From: Kluyvera sichuanensis
Lineage (GTDB): Bacteria > Pseudomonadota > Gammaproteobacteria > Enterobacterales > Enterobacteriaceae
Assembly: GCF_014218705.1 (NCBI RefSeq)
Contig: NZ_JABBJF010000033.1
Coordinates: forward strand, 1 to 55,766
Direction: 5' to 3'
DNA length: 55,766 nucleotides
Positions 20,256-29,564 of the stretch are shown piece by piece. The notes below the pieces were generated by a model. The model was not told the DNA's origin. It saw nothing but the letters and a program-made list of their open reading frames with translations, and did not search any database. A program made the translations under genes and the position numbers. Each line of letters opens with the position of its first letter. Positions within the stretch are counted from its first letter, which is position 1.

Positions 20256-21065
20256 ATGAAGTCACTGGCTGATTTTGAATTTAATAAAGCGCCGCTCTGC
20301 GACGGTATGATCCTGATTTCCGAATTCATTCGTGATGATTTCCCGTCGCAGGTGGTGCGTGAGCAGCTCGAGTGCCTGGTGGCGCTGGCGCGCGAAGAGA
20401 TTAGTCCATCCTGGACGCTGACGCGCCAGATGGAGCGCCTGATAGAGCTCTTTTATCATGAGTGGAATTTCAGCGATTCCTCCGGTAAATACCGTCTGTC
20501 CGACGCGCTGTGGCTGGATCAGGTGCTAAAAAACCGTCGCGGCAGCGCGGTGGCGCTGGGCGCAATCATGCTGTGGATAGCCGATAGCCTCGAGATTCCT
20601 GTCGTGCCCGTCATTTTCCCAACTCAGCTGTTGCTGCGTGCCGATGTTGACGATGCCGAGATGTGGCTGATTAACCCGTTTAACGGCGACACGCTGGATG
20701 AGCACACGCTGGAAGTGTGGCTGAAAGGCAACATCGGCCCGATGGCTGAGCTGTTCAATGAAGACCTCGATGAAGCGGATAACGCGGAAGTGATCCGCAA
20801 ACTGCTCGATACGCTGAAGTCGGCGCTGATGGAAGAGCGGCAGATGGAACTGGCGCTGGGCGCCAGCCAGACGCTGCTGCAGTTTAATCCGGAAGACCCG
20901 TACGAAATTCGCGATCGCGGGCTCATCTATGCGCAGCTTGAATGCGAGCATATCGCGCTGAATGATTTGAATTATTTCGTTGAGCAATGTCCGGAAGACC
21001 CGATTAGCGAAATGATCCGCGCGCAGATTAATACTATTTCGCATAAACAAATTACGCTTCACTAA
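20256..21065 (+). CDS. sirB1: SirB1 family protein (YchA), transglutaminase-like/TPR
   Basis: This 269-residue soluble protein matches E. coli YchA/SirB1, with an N-terminal transglutaminase-like fold region (VALGAIMLWIADSLEIPVVP) and a TPR-like C-terminus (ALGASQTLLQFNPEDPYEIR). Catalytic function is not established. It begins three bases after sirB2 and is followed by kdsA after 52 bases, the conserved order. Confidence 0.92.
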   Translation: MKSLADFEFNKAPLCDGMILISEFIRDDFPSQVVREQLECLVALAREEISPSWTLTRQMERLIELFYHEWNFSDSSGKYRLSDALWLDQVLKNRRGSAVALGAIMLWIADSLEIPVVPVIFPTQLLLRADVDDAEMWLINPFNGDTLDEHTLEVWLKGNIGPMAELFNEDLDEADNAEVIRKLLDTLKSALMEERQMELALGASQTLLQFNPEDPYEIRDRGLIYAQLECEHIALNDLNYFVEQCPEDPISEMIRAQINTISHKQITLH

Positions 21066-21105
21066 TTAGCGACAAACGCGGTTATAATCGCGCAAAATTC
21101 CCTAA

Positions 21106-21972
<867 letters not shown>

Positions 21973-21993
21973 GTTTTGCTGATGAATAAAAAA

Positions 21994-22017
21994 GCCGACC
22001 TCAGGGTCGGCTTTTTT
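21994..22017 (+). terminator. Terminator of the hemA-kdsA operon
   Basis: GCCGACC (21994-22000), loop TCAG, GGTCGGC (22005-22011), then six T residues, preceded by an A-run. Confidence 0.88.
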
Positions 22018-22045
22018 GTTACGGTTGCCTGATGGTAAATGGCCT

Positions 22046-22074
22046 GTAGCCCAGCCAAGCGAAGCGCCGCCGGG
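22046..22074. repeat. REP-type palindromic repeat, copy 2
   Basis: This copy matches 28 of 29 bases of the element at 11973-12001 (G to A at position 8) and lies between the convergent 3' ends of kdsA and chaA. Confidence 0.7.
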
Positions 22075-22082
22075 AACTGCAC

Positions 22083-23183
22083 TCAGACAAAAATCGTCAT
22101 CAGATACGCCGCAAACAGCGCCAGATGCGCCGCGCCGTTCAGCACGTTGGTACGCCCGGTTGAGAACGAAATGTGGCACAGCACCAGCGAGGCGACCATC
22201 ACAATCATCTCCGGCACGCCAAGACCAAACATCAGCTCATTTCCGGTCATATAGGCAATCAGCGTCACCACCGGCACGGTCAGTGAGATAGTTGCCAGCA
22301 CCGAACCAAAGAACAGGTTCATCGCACGCTGTACCTGATTGTTCAGCACCGCCTTCAATGCCCCCAGTCCTTCAGGAGAGAGAATCAGCAGCGCCACCAG
22401 GAAGCCGGTAAAGGCAACCGGTGCATTCATGCTGGTCAGCAGCGTCTCCAGCGGGTTGGCGTTCATTTTGGTGACAGCGATAACCGCCACCAGGTGCACA
22501 ATCAGCCATACCGCATGCCACAGGCTGCTGTGCGCCGACGGTTTACCGTGGTGCGGGTCGTCGTCGTCGCTGTCATCTTCATGCTCGTAGACAAACAGAC
22601 TCTGGTGCGTTTTGGTTTGAATAAGCAAAAATACGCCGTACATGGCGGCAGAAATGAGGGCCACCAGCAGCGACTGGCCAATAGTAAAGTTGGCGCCCGG
22701 CAGCGAGGTCGGGAATACCAGCACAATAATAGCCAGTGGGAATAGGGCAATTAAATACTGCTTAATACCAAACAGGTTCATATATTGCGTGGCAAACTTG
22801 CGCCCGCCGAGCAATAACGAGAAGCCGACTAAACCGCCGGTCACAATCATAATGATGGAGTAGAGCGTATCGCGCATCAGCGTCGGCGCGGCATCGCCCG
22901 TTGCCATCAGCGCTGAGATTAAGCTCACCTCAAGAATAACCACCGAAAGGCTTAAAATCAGCGAGCCGTAGGGCTCGCCTAAACGGTGTGCGAGAACGTC
23001 CGCGTGGCGAACAACGCTAAAGGCGCTGCTCAGAATACCCACCAGCGCCAGGGCATTGATGGCGATAACCACTGGCAATGACTGGCTGCTTCCCCAGAAG
23101 GCCAGAATTGCCAGCGCCACCAACGGGAAAATGAGCGACGTCTCCTTATGGCGAGTTTTCACCGCCTCTTGTACGTGGGTCAT
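22083..23183 (-). CDS. chaA: Sodium-potassium/proton antiporter ChaA
   Basis: This 366-residue CaCA-family membrane protein has the repeated motif regions GEPYGSLILSLSVVILEVSL and ILSPEGLGALKAVLNNQVQR, about eleven membrane segments, and an acidic cytoplasmic loop EHEDDSDDDDPHHGKPS that matches E. coli. It exports Na+, K+ and Ca2+ in exchange for protons at alkaline pH. The start used (23183, MTHVQEAVK) has GGAGA upstream and gives the E. coli length; an in-frame ATG four codons earlier lacks a ribosome site. Confidence 0.95.
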   Translation of the reverse strand: MTHVQEAVKTRHKETSLIFPLVALAILAFWGSSQSLPVVIAINALALVGILSSAFSVVRHADVLAHRLGEPYGSLILSLSVVILEVSLISALMATGDAAPTLMRDTLYSIIMIVTGGLVGFSLLLGGRKFATQYMNLFGIKQYLIALFPLAIIVLVFPTSLPGANFTIGQSLLVALISAAMYGVFLLIQTKTHQSLFVYEHEDDSDDDDPHHGKPSAHSSLWHAVWLIVHLVAVIAVTKMNANPLETLLTSMNAPVAFTGFLVALLILSPEGLGALKAVLNNQVQRAMNLFFGSVLATISLTVPVVTLIAYMTGNELMFGLGVPEMIVMVASLVLCHISFSTGRTNVLNGAAHLALFAAYLMTIFV

Positions 23184-23547
23184 GTTTGTCTCCATATCTG
23201 CAGGTATTTATAATTATAGAAAAAATCAGCTGCGTAAATTAACAAATTTTTCCACCTGGATTGCGATCTTTTACTAAAATTTACCCATAACGCCATTTTT
23301 TCTAATAGATGGCTATAATATAAAATACTGACTAAATATTTTTTAAATAACAGCGTATTAATGCGCTGGTTTTCCTATTTTACTTATCGGTAAAACCGGC
23401 TTGAACAGCGGAATGCAATGGGAGACAAATTGCATCCTGAACCATAAAGCTGGATAATATTTCATCAAAGACAGCTCCGGAGGTCGCCATCCGTTCCCGT
23501 AAGAACGCATGTGAAGCAGGGAAGAGAAGTGGCGGTGGAGGTTTAAA
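23184..23547. other. AT-rich chaA-chaC intergenic region lacking chaB
   Basis: In E. coli the small gene chaB (about 76 codons) lies here. No frame of that size or with ChaB-like sequence is visible on either strand. The region is AT-rich in its first half and holds the divergent promoters of chaA and chaC; I could not assign exact promoter boxes. Confidence 0.6.
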
Positions 23548-24210
23548 GTGTTAACGCGTGATTTCTTAATGAAGGCGGATTGTACAACGGCGTTTGGCGC
23601 CATTGAGGAATCTCTGCTTTGGTCTGCTGAACAGCGTGCAGCGTCGCTGGCGGCGACGCTGGCCTGTCGGCCAGATAATGGGCCGGTATGGATTTTCGGC
23701 TACGGCTCTCTGATGTGGAACCCGGCGCTCAATTTTAGTGAGTCGGTAACCGGTACACTGGTGGGCTGGCATCGTGCATTCTGTTTGCGTCTGACGGCGG
23801 GACGCGGCAGCGCCTGTCAGCCAGGGCGTATGCTAGCGCTGAAAGAGGGCGGGCGCACTACCGGTGTGGCTTACCGTCTGCCGGATGATGAAATTGAAAA
23901 CGAGCTGTCGCTGCTGTGGAAGCGCGAGATGATCACCGGCTGCTACCTGCCAACCTGGTGCAAGCTGGCGCTCGATGATGGTCGGACGGTCAACGCGCTG
24001 GTGTTTATTATGGACCCGCGCCATCCGCTGTATGAGTCTGATACCAGCGTGCAGTTGATTGCACCGCTGATTGCCCGTGCCAGTGGGCCATTGGGAACCA
24101 ATGCGCAGTATCTCTTCTCACTGGAGCAGGAGTTACAGAAGCTGGGAATGCCGGACGACGGCCTGAACGAGCTGATTAGCAACGTGCGGCATCTGGTGGG
24201 CGGGAAGTAA
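23548..24210 (+). CDS. chaC: Glutathione-specific gamma-glutamylcyclotransferase ChaC
   Basis: This 220-residue protein carries the substrate loop WIFGYGSLMWNPAL and GWHRAFCLRLTAGRGSACQP of the ChaC family, which cleaves glutathione to 5-oxoproline and Cys-Gly. The GTG start at 23548 is fixed by GGAGG six bases upstream and by the family N-terminus LTRDFLMKADC. It is about ten residues shorter at the C-terminus than E. coli ChaC, ending after VRHLVGGK. Confidence 0.94.
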   Translation: MLTRDFLMKADCTTAFGAIEESLLWSAEQRAASLAATLACRPDNGPVWIFGYGSLMWNPALNFSESVTGTLVGWHRAFCLRLTAGRGSACQPGRMLALKEGGRTTGVAYRLPDDEIENELSLLWKREMITGCYLPTWCKLALDDGRTVNALVFIMDPRHPLYESDTSVQLIAPLIARASGPLGTNAQYLFSLEQELQKLGMPDDGLNELISNVRHLVGGK

Positions 24211-24221
24211 GTCAATAAAAA

Positions 24222-24245
24222 CCCCGGAAGTGCGTGCTTCCGGGG
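24222..24245 (-). terminator. Hairpin terminator between chaC and the DUF1883-like gene
   Basis: CCCCGGAAG (24222-24230), loop TGCGTG, CTTCCGGGG (24237-24245). On the minus strand it is followed by TTTTTATT, so it best serves the DUF1883-like gene, but it may also stop chaC transcripts. Confidence 0.7.
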
Positions 24246-24252
24246 TGAATCA

Positions 24253-24492
24253 TCAGGCGGCAACGTAGCTGATGGAGTGTTCAAGAGACTGGCTGTGGCT
24301 GTCGATCAGCACGTTCCAGGTCCCACTGTAAGGCACGGTCAGATACGCTTTCTCTTCGTTCTGCACGCTTAAAATATCGGAACCGCTGCTGCTGGTGCTT
24401 TTCTGCGTGCTCATTAAATGAATATGGCAACGTTCTGAACAACGCACCACTACTGTATCTCCGCCAAATAACGTCAAACTTGCTTTTACCAT
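24253..24492 (-). CDS. Small DUF1883-like protein
   Basis: This 79-residue protein reads MVKASLTLFGGDTVVVRCSE at its start and ends in YLTVPYSGTWNVLIDSHSQS..., the pattern of DUF1883 proteins (a small all-beta domain with a T/SVPxSGxWxVVID core). No signal peptide or membrane segment is visible. The ATG at 24492 is preferred; an in-frame TTG is 21 bases upstream. DUF1883 is elsewhere found fused to TIR domains, but here it stands alone, and nothing around it suggests defence. Function is unknown. Confidence 0.75.
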   Translation of the reverse strand: MVKASLTLFGGDTVVVRCSERCHIHLMSTQKSTSSSGSDILSVQNEEKAYLTVPYSGTWNVLIDSHSQSLEHSISYVAA

Positions 24493-24774
24493 CGCCAAAA
24501 TACCCCGCTGCAAATGAGTCTACGCACTCCCTACGCGTTAATCCTGCCTGTGATGTTGTTCACAAATCACTCATCGCATAACACCAAACCCTGACCTCAC
24601 CGATGCTGATTTTGATCAAAAAATGCCGTAACACTTCAACAAAAATGACAATATCCCTGAATCCATTCAGCTATCGTGACAAAGAGGTGAGGAATGTCGC
24701 AGAGGTGAAATAATATCCTTTAAATGGTCATGGTTTTAGCGGGCTACGCTGATGGGGGCGTTGGCGATGCCAAA

Positions 24775-25128
24775 TCAGAAGGTCAGCACTTTGTCGGCCG
24801 CCAGCGTCCACTGAGCCAATTCGACCAGCGTGCCAATCTCGACGCCGTCAATCAGCGGCAGGCTAGTGATGCCGCGCCCGTCGGTGCAGGTCTTACACAG
24901 TTTCACCGGCACGCCCTGCGCGGTCAGAATTTCCAGCATCTGCTGAATGTTGTAGCCCTCGGCCGGTTTCTGCCCGCGCAGGCCAGCCGTCACGGCATCA
25001 GACATCAGAAAAAGCTGTAGCTGCAGATCGTCCTGCTGCTCGCGCAGGGCGATGGCTAAACGCAGGCTATTGAACAGGGATTCGCTGCCGTAGGCAGCAC
25101 CGTTGGCGATAATGACGATACGTTGCAT
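24775..25128 (-). CDS. ychN: DsrE-family protein YchN
   Basis: This 117-residue protein matches E. coli YchN: MQRIVIIANGAAYGSESLFN, MSDAVTAGLRGQKP and a CxxC in KLCKTCTDGRGI. The DsrE/TusD fold forms hexamers; a sulphur-relay-type role is suggested by family only. In E. coli it neighbours ychO; here the nas locus separates them. Its start faces nasR across 70 bases. Confidence 0.95.
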   Translation of the reverse strand: MQRIVIIANGAAYGSESLFNSLRLAIALREQQDDLQLQLFLMSDAVTAGLRGQKPAEGYNIQQMLEILTAQGVPVKLCKTCTDGRGITSLPLIDGVEIGTLVELAQWTLAADKVLTF

Positions 25129-25141
25129 CAGAACTCCTTTA

Positions 25142-25157
25142 AGGCACGGTTATTGCT
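25142..25157 (+). promoter_or_regulatory. Sigma-54 promoter of nasR
   Basis: AGGCACGGTTATTGCT matches the sigma-54 consensus TGGCAC-N5-TTGCW, with the invariant GG (25143-25144) and GC (25155-25156) separated by ten bases. Transcription would start near 25168, 31 bases before the nasR ATG. Sigma-54 use implies activation by NtrC under nitrogen limitation, as known for Klebsiella nas genes. Confidence 0.75.
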
Positions 25158-25198
25158 AGACGTTAGGATGGTAAGAAAATCCTCTAACGGGAGAGCGC

Positions 25199-26416
25199 AT
25201 GATAAACCGTGAAGATGATACACCCGGCGCTATCGAGTGGTTTCGTTACGCGCGTCAGGTGCAGAAAGCACAGCTCCGGCAGCTGGCGCAGCAAGGGCAA
25301 CTGGTCAGCCAGCTAAGCCACGTGGTGCACATGTTACAGTGTGAACGCGGGGCATCCAACATCTGGTTATGTTCGCAGGGGCGATTATACGCCGCCGAAC
25401 GTCGCGCCAGCGCTGCGCTGGTAGATGAACAGATTCGCCAACTGCTGGCCCATCTCCAGCCGCAATACTTACCTTCTGCCAGCGGGTTATGCCAGCGCAT
25501 TGCCCGCGCCGTCTGGTCGCTGGAACAGCTACCGTCGCTGAGAGAAAGCGTTGCCGGTCTGCAGGTCTCGGCGGAAACGGCAACCAGCCAGTTCAACCGC
25601 ACTATCCGCCATCTGCTGAATATCATCCCGCAACTCAACGATAGTATTGATGACCCGACGCTCGCCGGGCGGCTGGTGGCGCTGTACAGCTTTATGCAGG
25701 GCAAAGAGCTGGTGGGACAGGAGCGCGCGCTGGGGGCGCAGGGTTTTGCCCTGGGCTGCTTTAGCAGCGAACTGCGCCAACGCCTGGTGGATCGTATCGA
25801 CGGTCAGCAGCCCTGTTTTGACAGCTTTTTATCACTGGCGACCAGCCCGCTCAAGATGCTGTTTTATACCGAATGTCAGGCGAGTATCGCCATTGAACAA
25901 TTGCGGCGTATTGCCTGTACTCGCCAGCCCCCGGCGGACGACGGCGCCAGTGCGCTGCGTTGGTTCCAGCTGCAAACCCAGCGTCTGGAACAGATGCGCG
26001 GTCTGGAAGAGGCGCTGATTGGTGAACTGATGGCGGCGGTGGATGACCTGCTGCTCGATGATGAAGAGCGGCAGGCGCTGGATCCGGCGGGTGACGATCC
26101 GGCCAGCGATAACCTGATGCTGCATCTCGACCGTCAGCTTTTACCACTGGTGCGCCAGCAGGCGCGGGAGCTGGAGCAGCTCTCCAGCCAGCTAGCCTCG
26201 CTCAAGGATACGCTGGAGGAGCGTCGGTTGATTGATAAAGCCAAAAGCGTGCTGATGACCCATCGACAGATGAACGAGGAACAGGCCTGGCACTGCCTAC
26301 GCAAAATGGCGATGGATAAGAACCAGCGCATGGTGGAAATTGCCCGCGCGCTGCTGGCGGTGAAGGCGCTGTGGCAGAACGAACCGGCATCGCCGTTGCA
26401 CAATGAACGGGCATGA
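25199..26416 (+). CDS. nasR: Nitrate- and nitrite-responsive transcription antiterminator NasR
   Basis: This 405-residue protein has an N-terminal helical NIT nitrate/nitrite-sensing domain (about residues 25-290, starting around QLAQQGQLVSQLSHVVHMLQ) and a C-terminal ANTAR RNA-binding domain (about residues 325-390, with RRLIDKAKSVLMTHRQMNEE and AWHCLRKMAMDKNQRMVEIA). In Klebsiella, NasR with nitrate or nitrite binds the nasF leader RNA and prevents termination. The expected target hairpins lie about 110-190 bases beyond its stop. It has its own sigma-54 promoter and lies just upstream of nasF on the same strand. Confidence 0.95.
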   Translation: MINREDDTPGAIEWFRYARQVQKAQLRQLAQQGQLVSQLSHVVHMLQCERGASNIWLCSQGRLYAAERRASAALVDEQIRQLLAHLQPQYLPSASGLCQRIARAVWSLEQLPSLRESVAGLQVSAETATSQFNRTIRHLLNIIPQLNDSIDDPTLAGRLVALYSFMQGKELVGQERALGAQGFALGCFSSELRQRLVDRIDGQQPCFDSFLSLATSPLKMLFYTECQASIAIEQLRRIACTRQPPADDGASALRWFQLQTQRLEQMRGLEEALIGELMAAVDDLLLDDEERQALDPAGDDPASDNLMLHLDRQLLPLVRQQARELEQLSSQLASLKDTLEERRLIDKAKSVLMTHRQMNEEQAWHCLRKMAMDKNQRMVEIARALLAVKALWQNEPASPLHNERA

Positions 26417-26483
26417 ATGCCTTTCGTCGGTGCAAAAACAGCGATCGAGCGCACATTTTCCCCGGATTTCGCGCTGTAAAAGC

Positions 26484-26499
26484 TGGCATCTGAATTGCA
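26484..26499 (+). promoter_or_regulatory. Sigma-54 promoter of the nasF operon
   Basis: TGGCATCTGAATTGCA matches TGGCAC-N5-TTGCA with invariant GG (26485-26486) and GC (26497-26498). The predicted start near 26510 gives a leader of about 114 bases, in line with the Klebsiella nasF leader. Confidence 0.78.
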
Positions 26500-26526
26500 T
26501 TAGAGTAGTCAGAAAGTAAATAGTCG

Positions 26527-26607
26527 GTGGTGGGCCAATGGCGGCCTGCACACCACGAGGATAAAGGCGTCCTGCAATGCGTAAGCATTGCCGGGCGCTT
26601 TTTTTTT
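26527..26607 (+). promoter_or_regulatory. nasF leader: tandem ANTAR hexaloop hairpins and intrinsic terminator
   Basis: Hairpin P1 (26527-26556) is GTGGTG-GGCC, hexaloop AATGGC, GGCC, bulge TGCA, CACCAC. Hairpin P2 (26558-26573) is AGGAT, hexaloop AAAGGC, GTCCT with one G-U pair. Both loops have A at position 1 and G at position 4, the ANTAR-target rule. The terminator is GCGTCC (26567-26572) and GCAATGC pairing with GCATTGC and GGGCGC (26593-26598), followed by nine T residues. P2 uses bases 26569-26573, which overlap the terminator's 5' arm, so forming P2 excludes the terminator. NasR binding should therefore allow read-through into nasF. Confidence 0.85.
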
Positions 26608-26623
26608 GCATTCGGGAGCGAGT

Positions 26624-27880
26624 ATGGGCGAGACGGTTTCACTATCACGGCGACGTCTGTTGCAGGCGGGCGCAGCACTGGGCGGCGCAATGCTGCTGCC
26701 CGGCATGAGTCAGGCGGTGTGGGCGGCAGGTTCCGATAAGCCGGAACTGCAAACGGTGAAGGTGGGCTTTATTCCGCTGACCGACTGTGCGCCACTGGCG
26801 ATTGCCTCACTGAAAGGCTTCGACAAAAAGTACGGTATTACGCTGGTACCGAGCAAAGAAGCCAGCTGGGCGGCGGTGCGCGATAAGCTGGTCAACGGCG
26901 AACTGGACGCGGCGCATGTGCTTTACGGCCTGTTGTACGGGCTGGAACTGGGCGTGGCGGCGAAACCGCAGCCGATGGCGAACCTGATGACCCTCAACCG
27001 CAACGGTCAGGGGATCACGCTGTCGAGCGATCTGCAGGAAAAGGGCGTCACCAACCTGAGCACGCTGAAAACCCTGGTCGGGCAAAGCGCGCCGGGCACC
27101 TATACCTTCGCCCACACCTTCCCGACCGGCACCCATGCTATGTGGCTCTATTACTGGCTGGCGAGCGGTGGGATCAACCCATTTGACGATGTGCGCACGG
27201 TGGTCGTGCCGCCACCGCAGATGGTGATGAACATGCGCATCGGCAACATGGTGGGCTTCTGCGTCGGCGAGCCGTGGAACGCCCGCGCCATTAACGATCG
27301 CATCGGTTTTACCGCCGCGACCAGCCAGGACATCTGGCCGGAGCATCCGGAAAAAGTGCTTGGCGCACGTCGTGACTGGGTGGAGCAACACCCAAATACC
27401 GCACGGGCGCTGGTGGCCGCACTGATGGAGGCTGCCCGCTGGATTGACGCCTCTGACGATAACAAACGCGAAACCGCGCAAATCCTCTCTCATCGCGGCT
27501 GGCTCAACACCAAAGAACAATACCTCACCGGGCGAATGCTGGGGGAGTACGACAACGGTATCGGCCGCCGCTGGCAGGATGCGCACCCGATGCGCTTCTT
27601 CGAACAGGGCGAGGTGAGCTACCCGTGGCTCTCGGACGGCATGTGGTTCTTAACCCAGTTCCGCCGCTGGGGGCTGCTGAAAAGTGACCCGGACTACCTG
27701 GCCGTCGCCCAGCGTATTAACCGTATTGATATCTGGAAAGAGGCGGCGCAGGCGGTTGGCGGTATTGCCGTCCCCACGCAAACCCTGCGCAGCAGTAAGT
27801 TAATCGACGGCTCCGTCTGGACCGGGGCTGACCCGGCTGGATACGCCCGCAGTTTCGCCATTCAACGTATAGGGGCATGA
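26624..27880 (+). CDS. nasF: Nitrate ABC transporter substrate-binding protein NasF
   Basis: This 418-residue periplasmic binding protein of the NrtA type begins MGETVSLSRRRLLQAGAALG, a twin-arginine (Tat) signal. The mature part contains VGFIPLTDCAPLAIASLKGF and FAHTFPTGTHAMWLYYWLAS, conserved in nitrate/nitrite-binding proteins. Start ATG 26624 has GGGAG eight bases ahead; the in-frame start at 26588 lies within the terminator and is not credible. First gene of nasFED-CB-A. Confidence 0.93.
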   Translation: MGETVSLSRRRLLQAGAALGGAMLLPGMSQAVWAAGSDKPELQTVKVGFIPLTDCAPLAIASLKGFDKKYGITLVPSKEASWAAVRDKLVNGELDAAHVLYGLLYGLELGVAAKPQPMANLMTLNRNGQGITLSSDLQEKGVTNLSTLKTLVGQSAPGTYTFAHTFPTGTHAMWLYYWLASGGINPFDDVRTVVVPPPQMVMNMRIGNMVGFCVGEPWNARAINDRIGFTAATSQDIWPEHPEKVLGARRDWVEQHPNTARALVAALMEAARWIDASDDNKRETAQILSHRGWLNTKEQYLTGRMLGEYDNGIGRRWQDAHPMRFFEQGEVSYPWLSDGMWFLTQFRRWGLLKSDPDYLAVAQRINRIDIWKEAAQAVGGIAVPTQTLRSSKLIDGSVWTGADPAGYARSFAIQRIGA

Positions 27881-27881
27881 G

Positions 27882-28757
27882 ATGAATACCAAAACCAAAC
27901 CTATCGACGCGCCAGCACCTGCTGGCGAAGTGATCGCTATGCCGCCGGTGCAGGTTCGCCGTAGACCGCCTGCGCTGCGCCGCCATCTTCGTGAACTCGC
28001 AGAGCGCACGATTCCCGCGGTGCTGGGGTTGGGTCTGCTGGTGCTGGTCTGGCAGCTGGCCGCCGTCAACAGCAAAGGCTTTCCAACGCCGCTCAGCACC
28101 CTGGACTCGGCGATTACCCTCTTTTCTGACCCGTTCTACAACAACGGCCCTAACGATGTCGGCGTGGGCTGGAACGTGCTGGCCTCTTTACAGCGTGTGG
28201 CGGTGGGCTTCGGCCTCGCGGCGCTGGTGGGCATTCCGCTCGGATTCCTGATTGGCCGCTTTACCTTTGCTTCGCGCATGTTCACCCCGCTGATTGCGCT
28301 GCTGCGTCCGGTCAGCCCGCTGGCCTGGCTGCCAATTGGTCTGCTGTTGTTTCAGAAAGCGGAACCCGCTTCCAGCTGGACAATTTTCATCTGCTCGATC
28401 TGGCCGATGGTGATTAACACCGCTGAAGGGGTGCGCCGCATACCGCAGGACTATCTCAACGTGGCGCGGGTGCTGAATCTCTCGGAATGGACGGTGATGC
28501 GCAAAATCCTCTTCCCGGCGGTGCTGCCGTCGGTGCTCACCGGGGTGCGGTTGTCGATTGGTATCGCCTGGCTGGTGATTGTCGCCGCAGAGATGCTGAC
28601 CGGCGGGCTGGGCATTGGTTTTTGGATCTGGAACGAGTGGAACAACCTCAACGTCGAAAACATCCTTATCGCCATCGTCATTATCGGCGTGGTGGGGCTG
28701 CTGCTGGAGCAGGGGCTGATGCTGATTGCGCGTCGTTTTAGCTGGCAAGAGAAATAG
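27882..28757 (+). CDS. nasE: Nitrate ABC transporter permease NasE
   Basis: This 291-residue inner-membrane permease of the NrtB type has about six membrane segments and the EAA-like coupling region around NTAEGVRRIPQDYLNVARVL. It starts one base after the nasF stop. It forms the channel of the assimilatory nitrate/nitrite importer with NasF and NasD. Confidence 0.93.
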   Translation: MNTKTKPIDAPAPAGEVIAMPPVQVRRRPPALRRHLRELAERTIPAVLGLGLLVLVWQLAAVNSKGFPTPLSTLDSAITLFSDPFYNNGPNDVGVGWNVLASLQRVAVGFGLAALVGIPLGFLIGRFTFASRMFTPLIALLRPVSPLAWLPIGLLLFQKAEPASSWTIFICSIWPMVINTAEGVRRIPQDYLNVARVLNLSEWTVMRKILFPAVLPSVLTGVRLSIGIAWLVIVAAEMLTGGLGIGFWIWNEWNNLNVENILIAIVIIGVVGLLLEQGLMLIARRFSWQEK

Positions 28758-28766
28758 GAGCACATC

Positions 28767-29555
28767 ATGAAACCATTAATTCAGGTCCAGGCCGTGAGCC
28801 AGCGTTTTCATACCGCCAGCGGCGAATTTCTGGCCTTGCAGAACGTCTCTTTTGATATTCACGAAGGGGAGACCGTCAGTCTGATTGGGCACTCGGGCTG
28901 CGGTAAATCAACGCTGCTTAACCTGATTGCCGGCATTACGCTGCCGACCGAAGGCGGGCTGCTGTGTGATAACCGTGAAATTGCCGGTCCGGGGCCGGAG
29001 CGGGCGGTGGTGTTCCAGAACCACTCGCTGTTGCCGTGGCTGACCTGCTTTGACAACGTGGCGCTGGCGGTCGACCAGGTGTTTCGCCAGACCATGAACA
29101 AAGCGGAGCGTCGGGAGTGGATTGCGCACAACCTTGACCGCGTCCAGATGGGGCATGCCATGCATAAGCGTCCAGGCGAAATCTCCGGCGGTATGAAGCA
29201 GCGCGTGGGTATCGCGCGGGCGCTGGCAATGAAACCAAAGGTGCTGCTAATGGACGAACCGTTTGGCGCACTGGATGCGCTCACCCGTGCCCATCTGCAG
29301 GACTCAGTCATGCAAATTCAACAGTCGCTGAACACCACCATCGTGCTGATTACCCACGATGTTGACGAAGCGGTACTGCTCTCTGACCGAGTGATGATGA
29401 TGACCAACGGCCCCGCGGCCACGGTGGGCGAAGTACTGGAGGTGAATCTGCCGCGCCCGCGTAACCGTGTGCAGTTGGCGGATGACAGCCGCTATCACCA
29501 CCTGCGTCAGCAGATCCTCCACTTCCTTTACGAAAAACAGCCGAAAGCGGCGTAA
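28767..29555 (+). CDS. nasD: Nitrate ABC transporter ATP-binding protein NasD
   Basis: This 262-residue ATPase shows Walker A GHSGCGKSTLLN, the Q-loop VVFQNHSLLPWLT, signature ISGGMKQRVGIARAL and Walker B VLLMDEPFGALD. It is of the NrtD/TauB/SsuB subfamily. It powers import through NasE and starts nine bases after nasE stops. Confidence 0.94.
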   Translation: MKPLIQVQAVSQRFHTASGEFLALQNVSFDIHEGETVSLIGHSGCGKSTLLNLIAGITLPTEGGLLCDNREIAGPGPERAVVFQNHSLLPWLTCFDNVALAVDQVFRQTMNKAERREWIAHNLDRVQMGHAMHKRPGEISGGMKQRVGIARALAMKPKVLLMDEPFGALDALTRAHLQDSVMQIQQSLNTTIVLITHDVDEAVLLSDRVMMMTNGPAATVGEVLEVNLPRPRNRVQLADDSRYHHLRQQILHFLYEKQPKAA

Positions 29556-29564
29556 GGGGCTCCT

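Noticed and set aside
24610..24621. TTTTGATCAAAA near ychN as an FNR site
   Set aside because: The TTGAT and ATCAA halves overlap instead of being spaced by four bases.
26588..26623. Upstream TTG start for NasF
   Set aside because: It falls inside the terminator hairpin and T-run; the ATG at 26624 has a proper ribosome site and begins the Tat signal.
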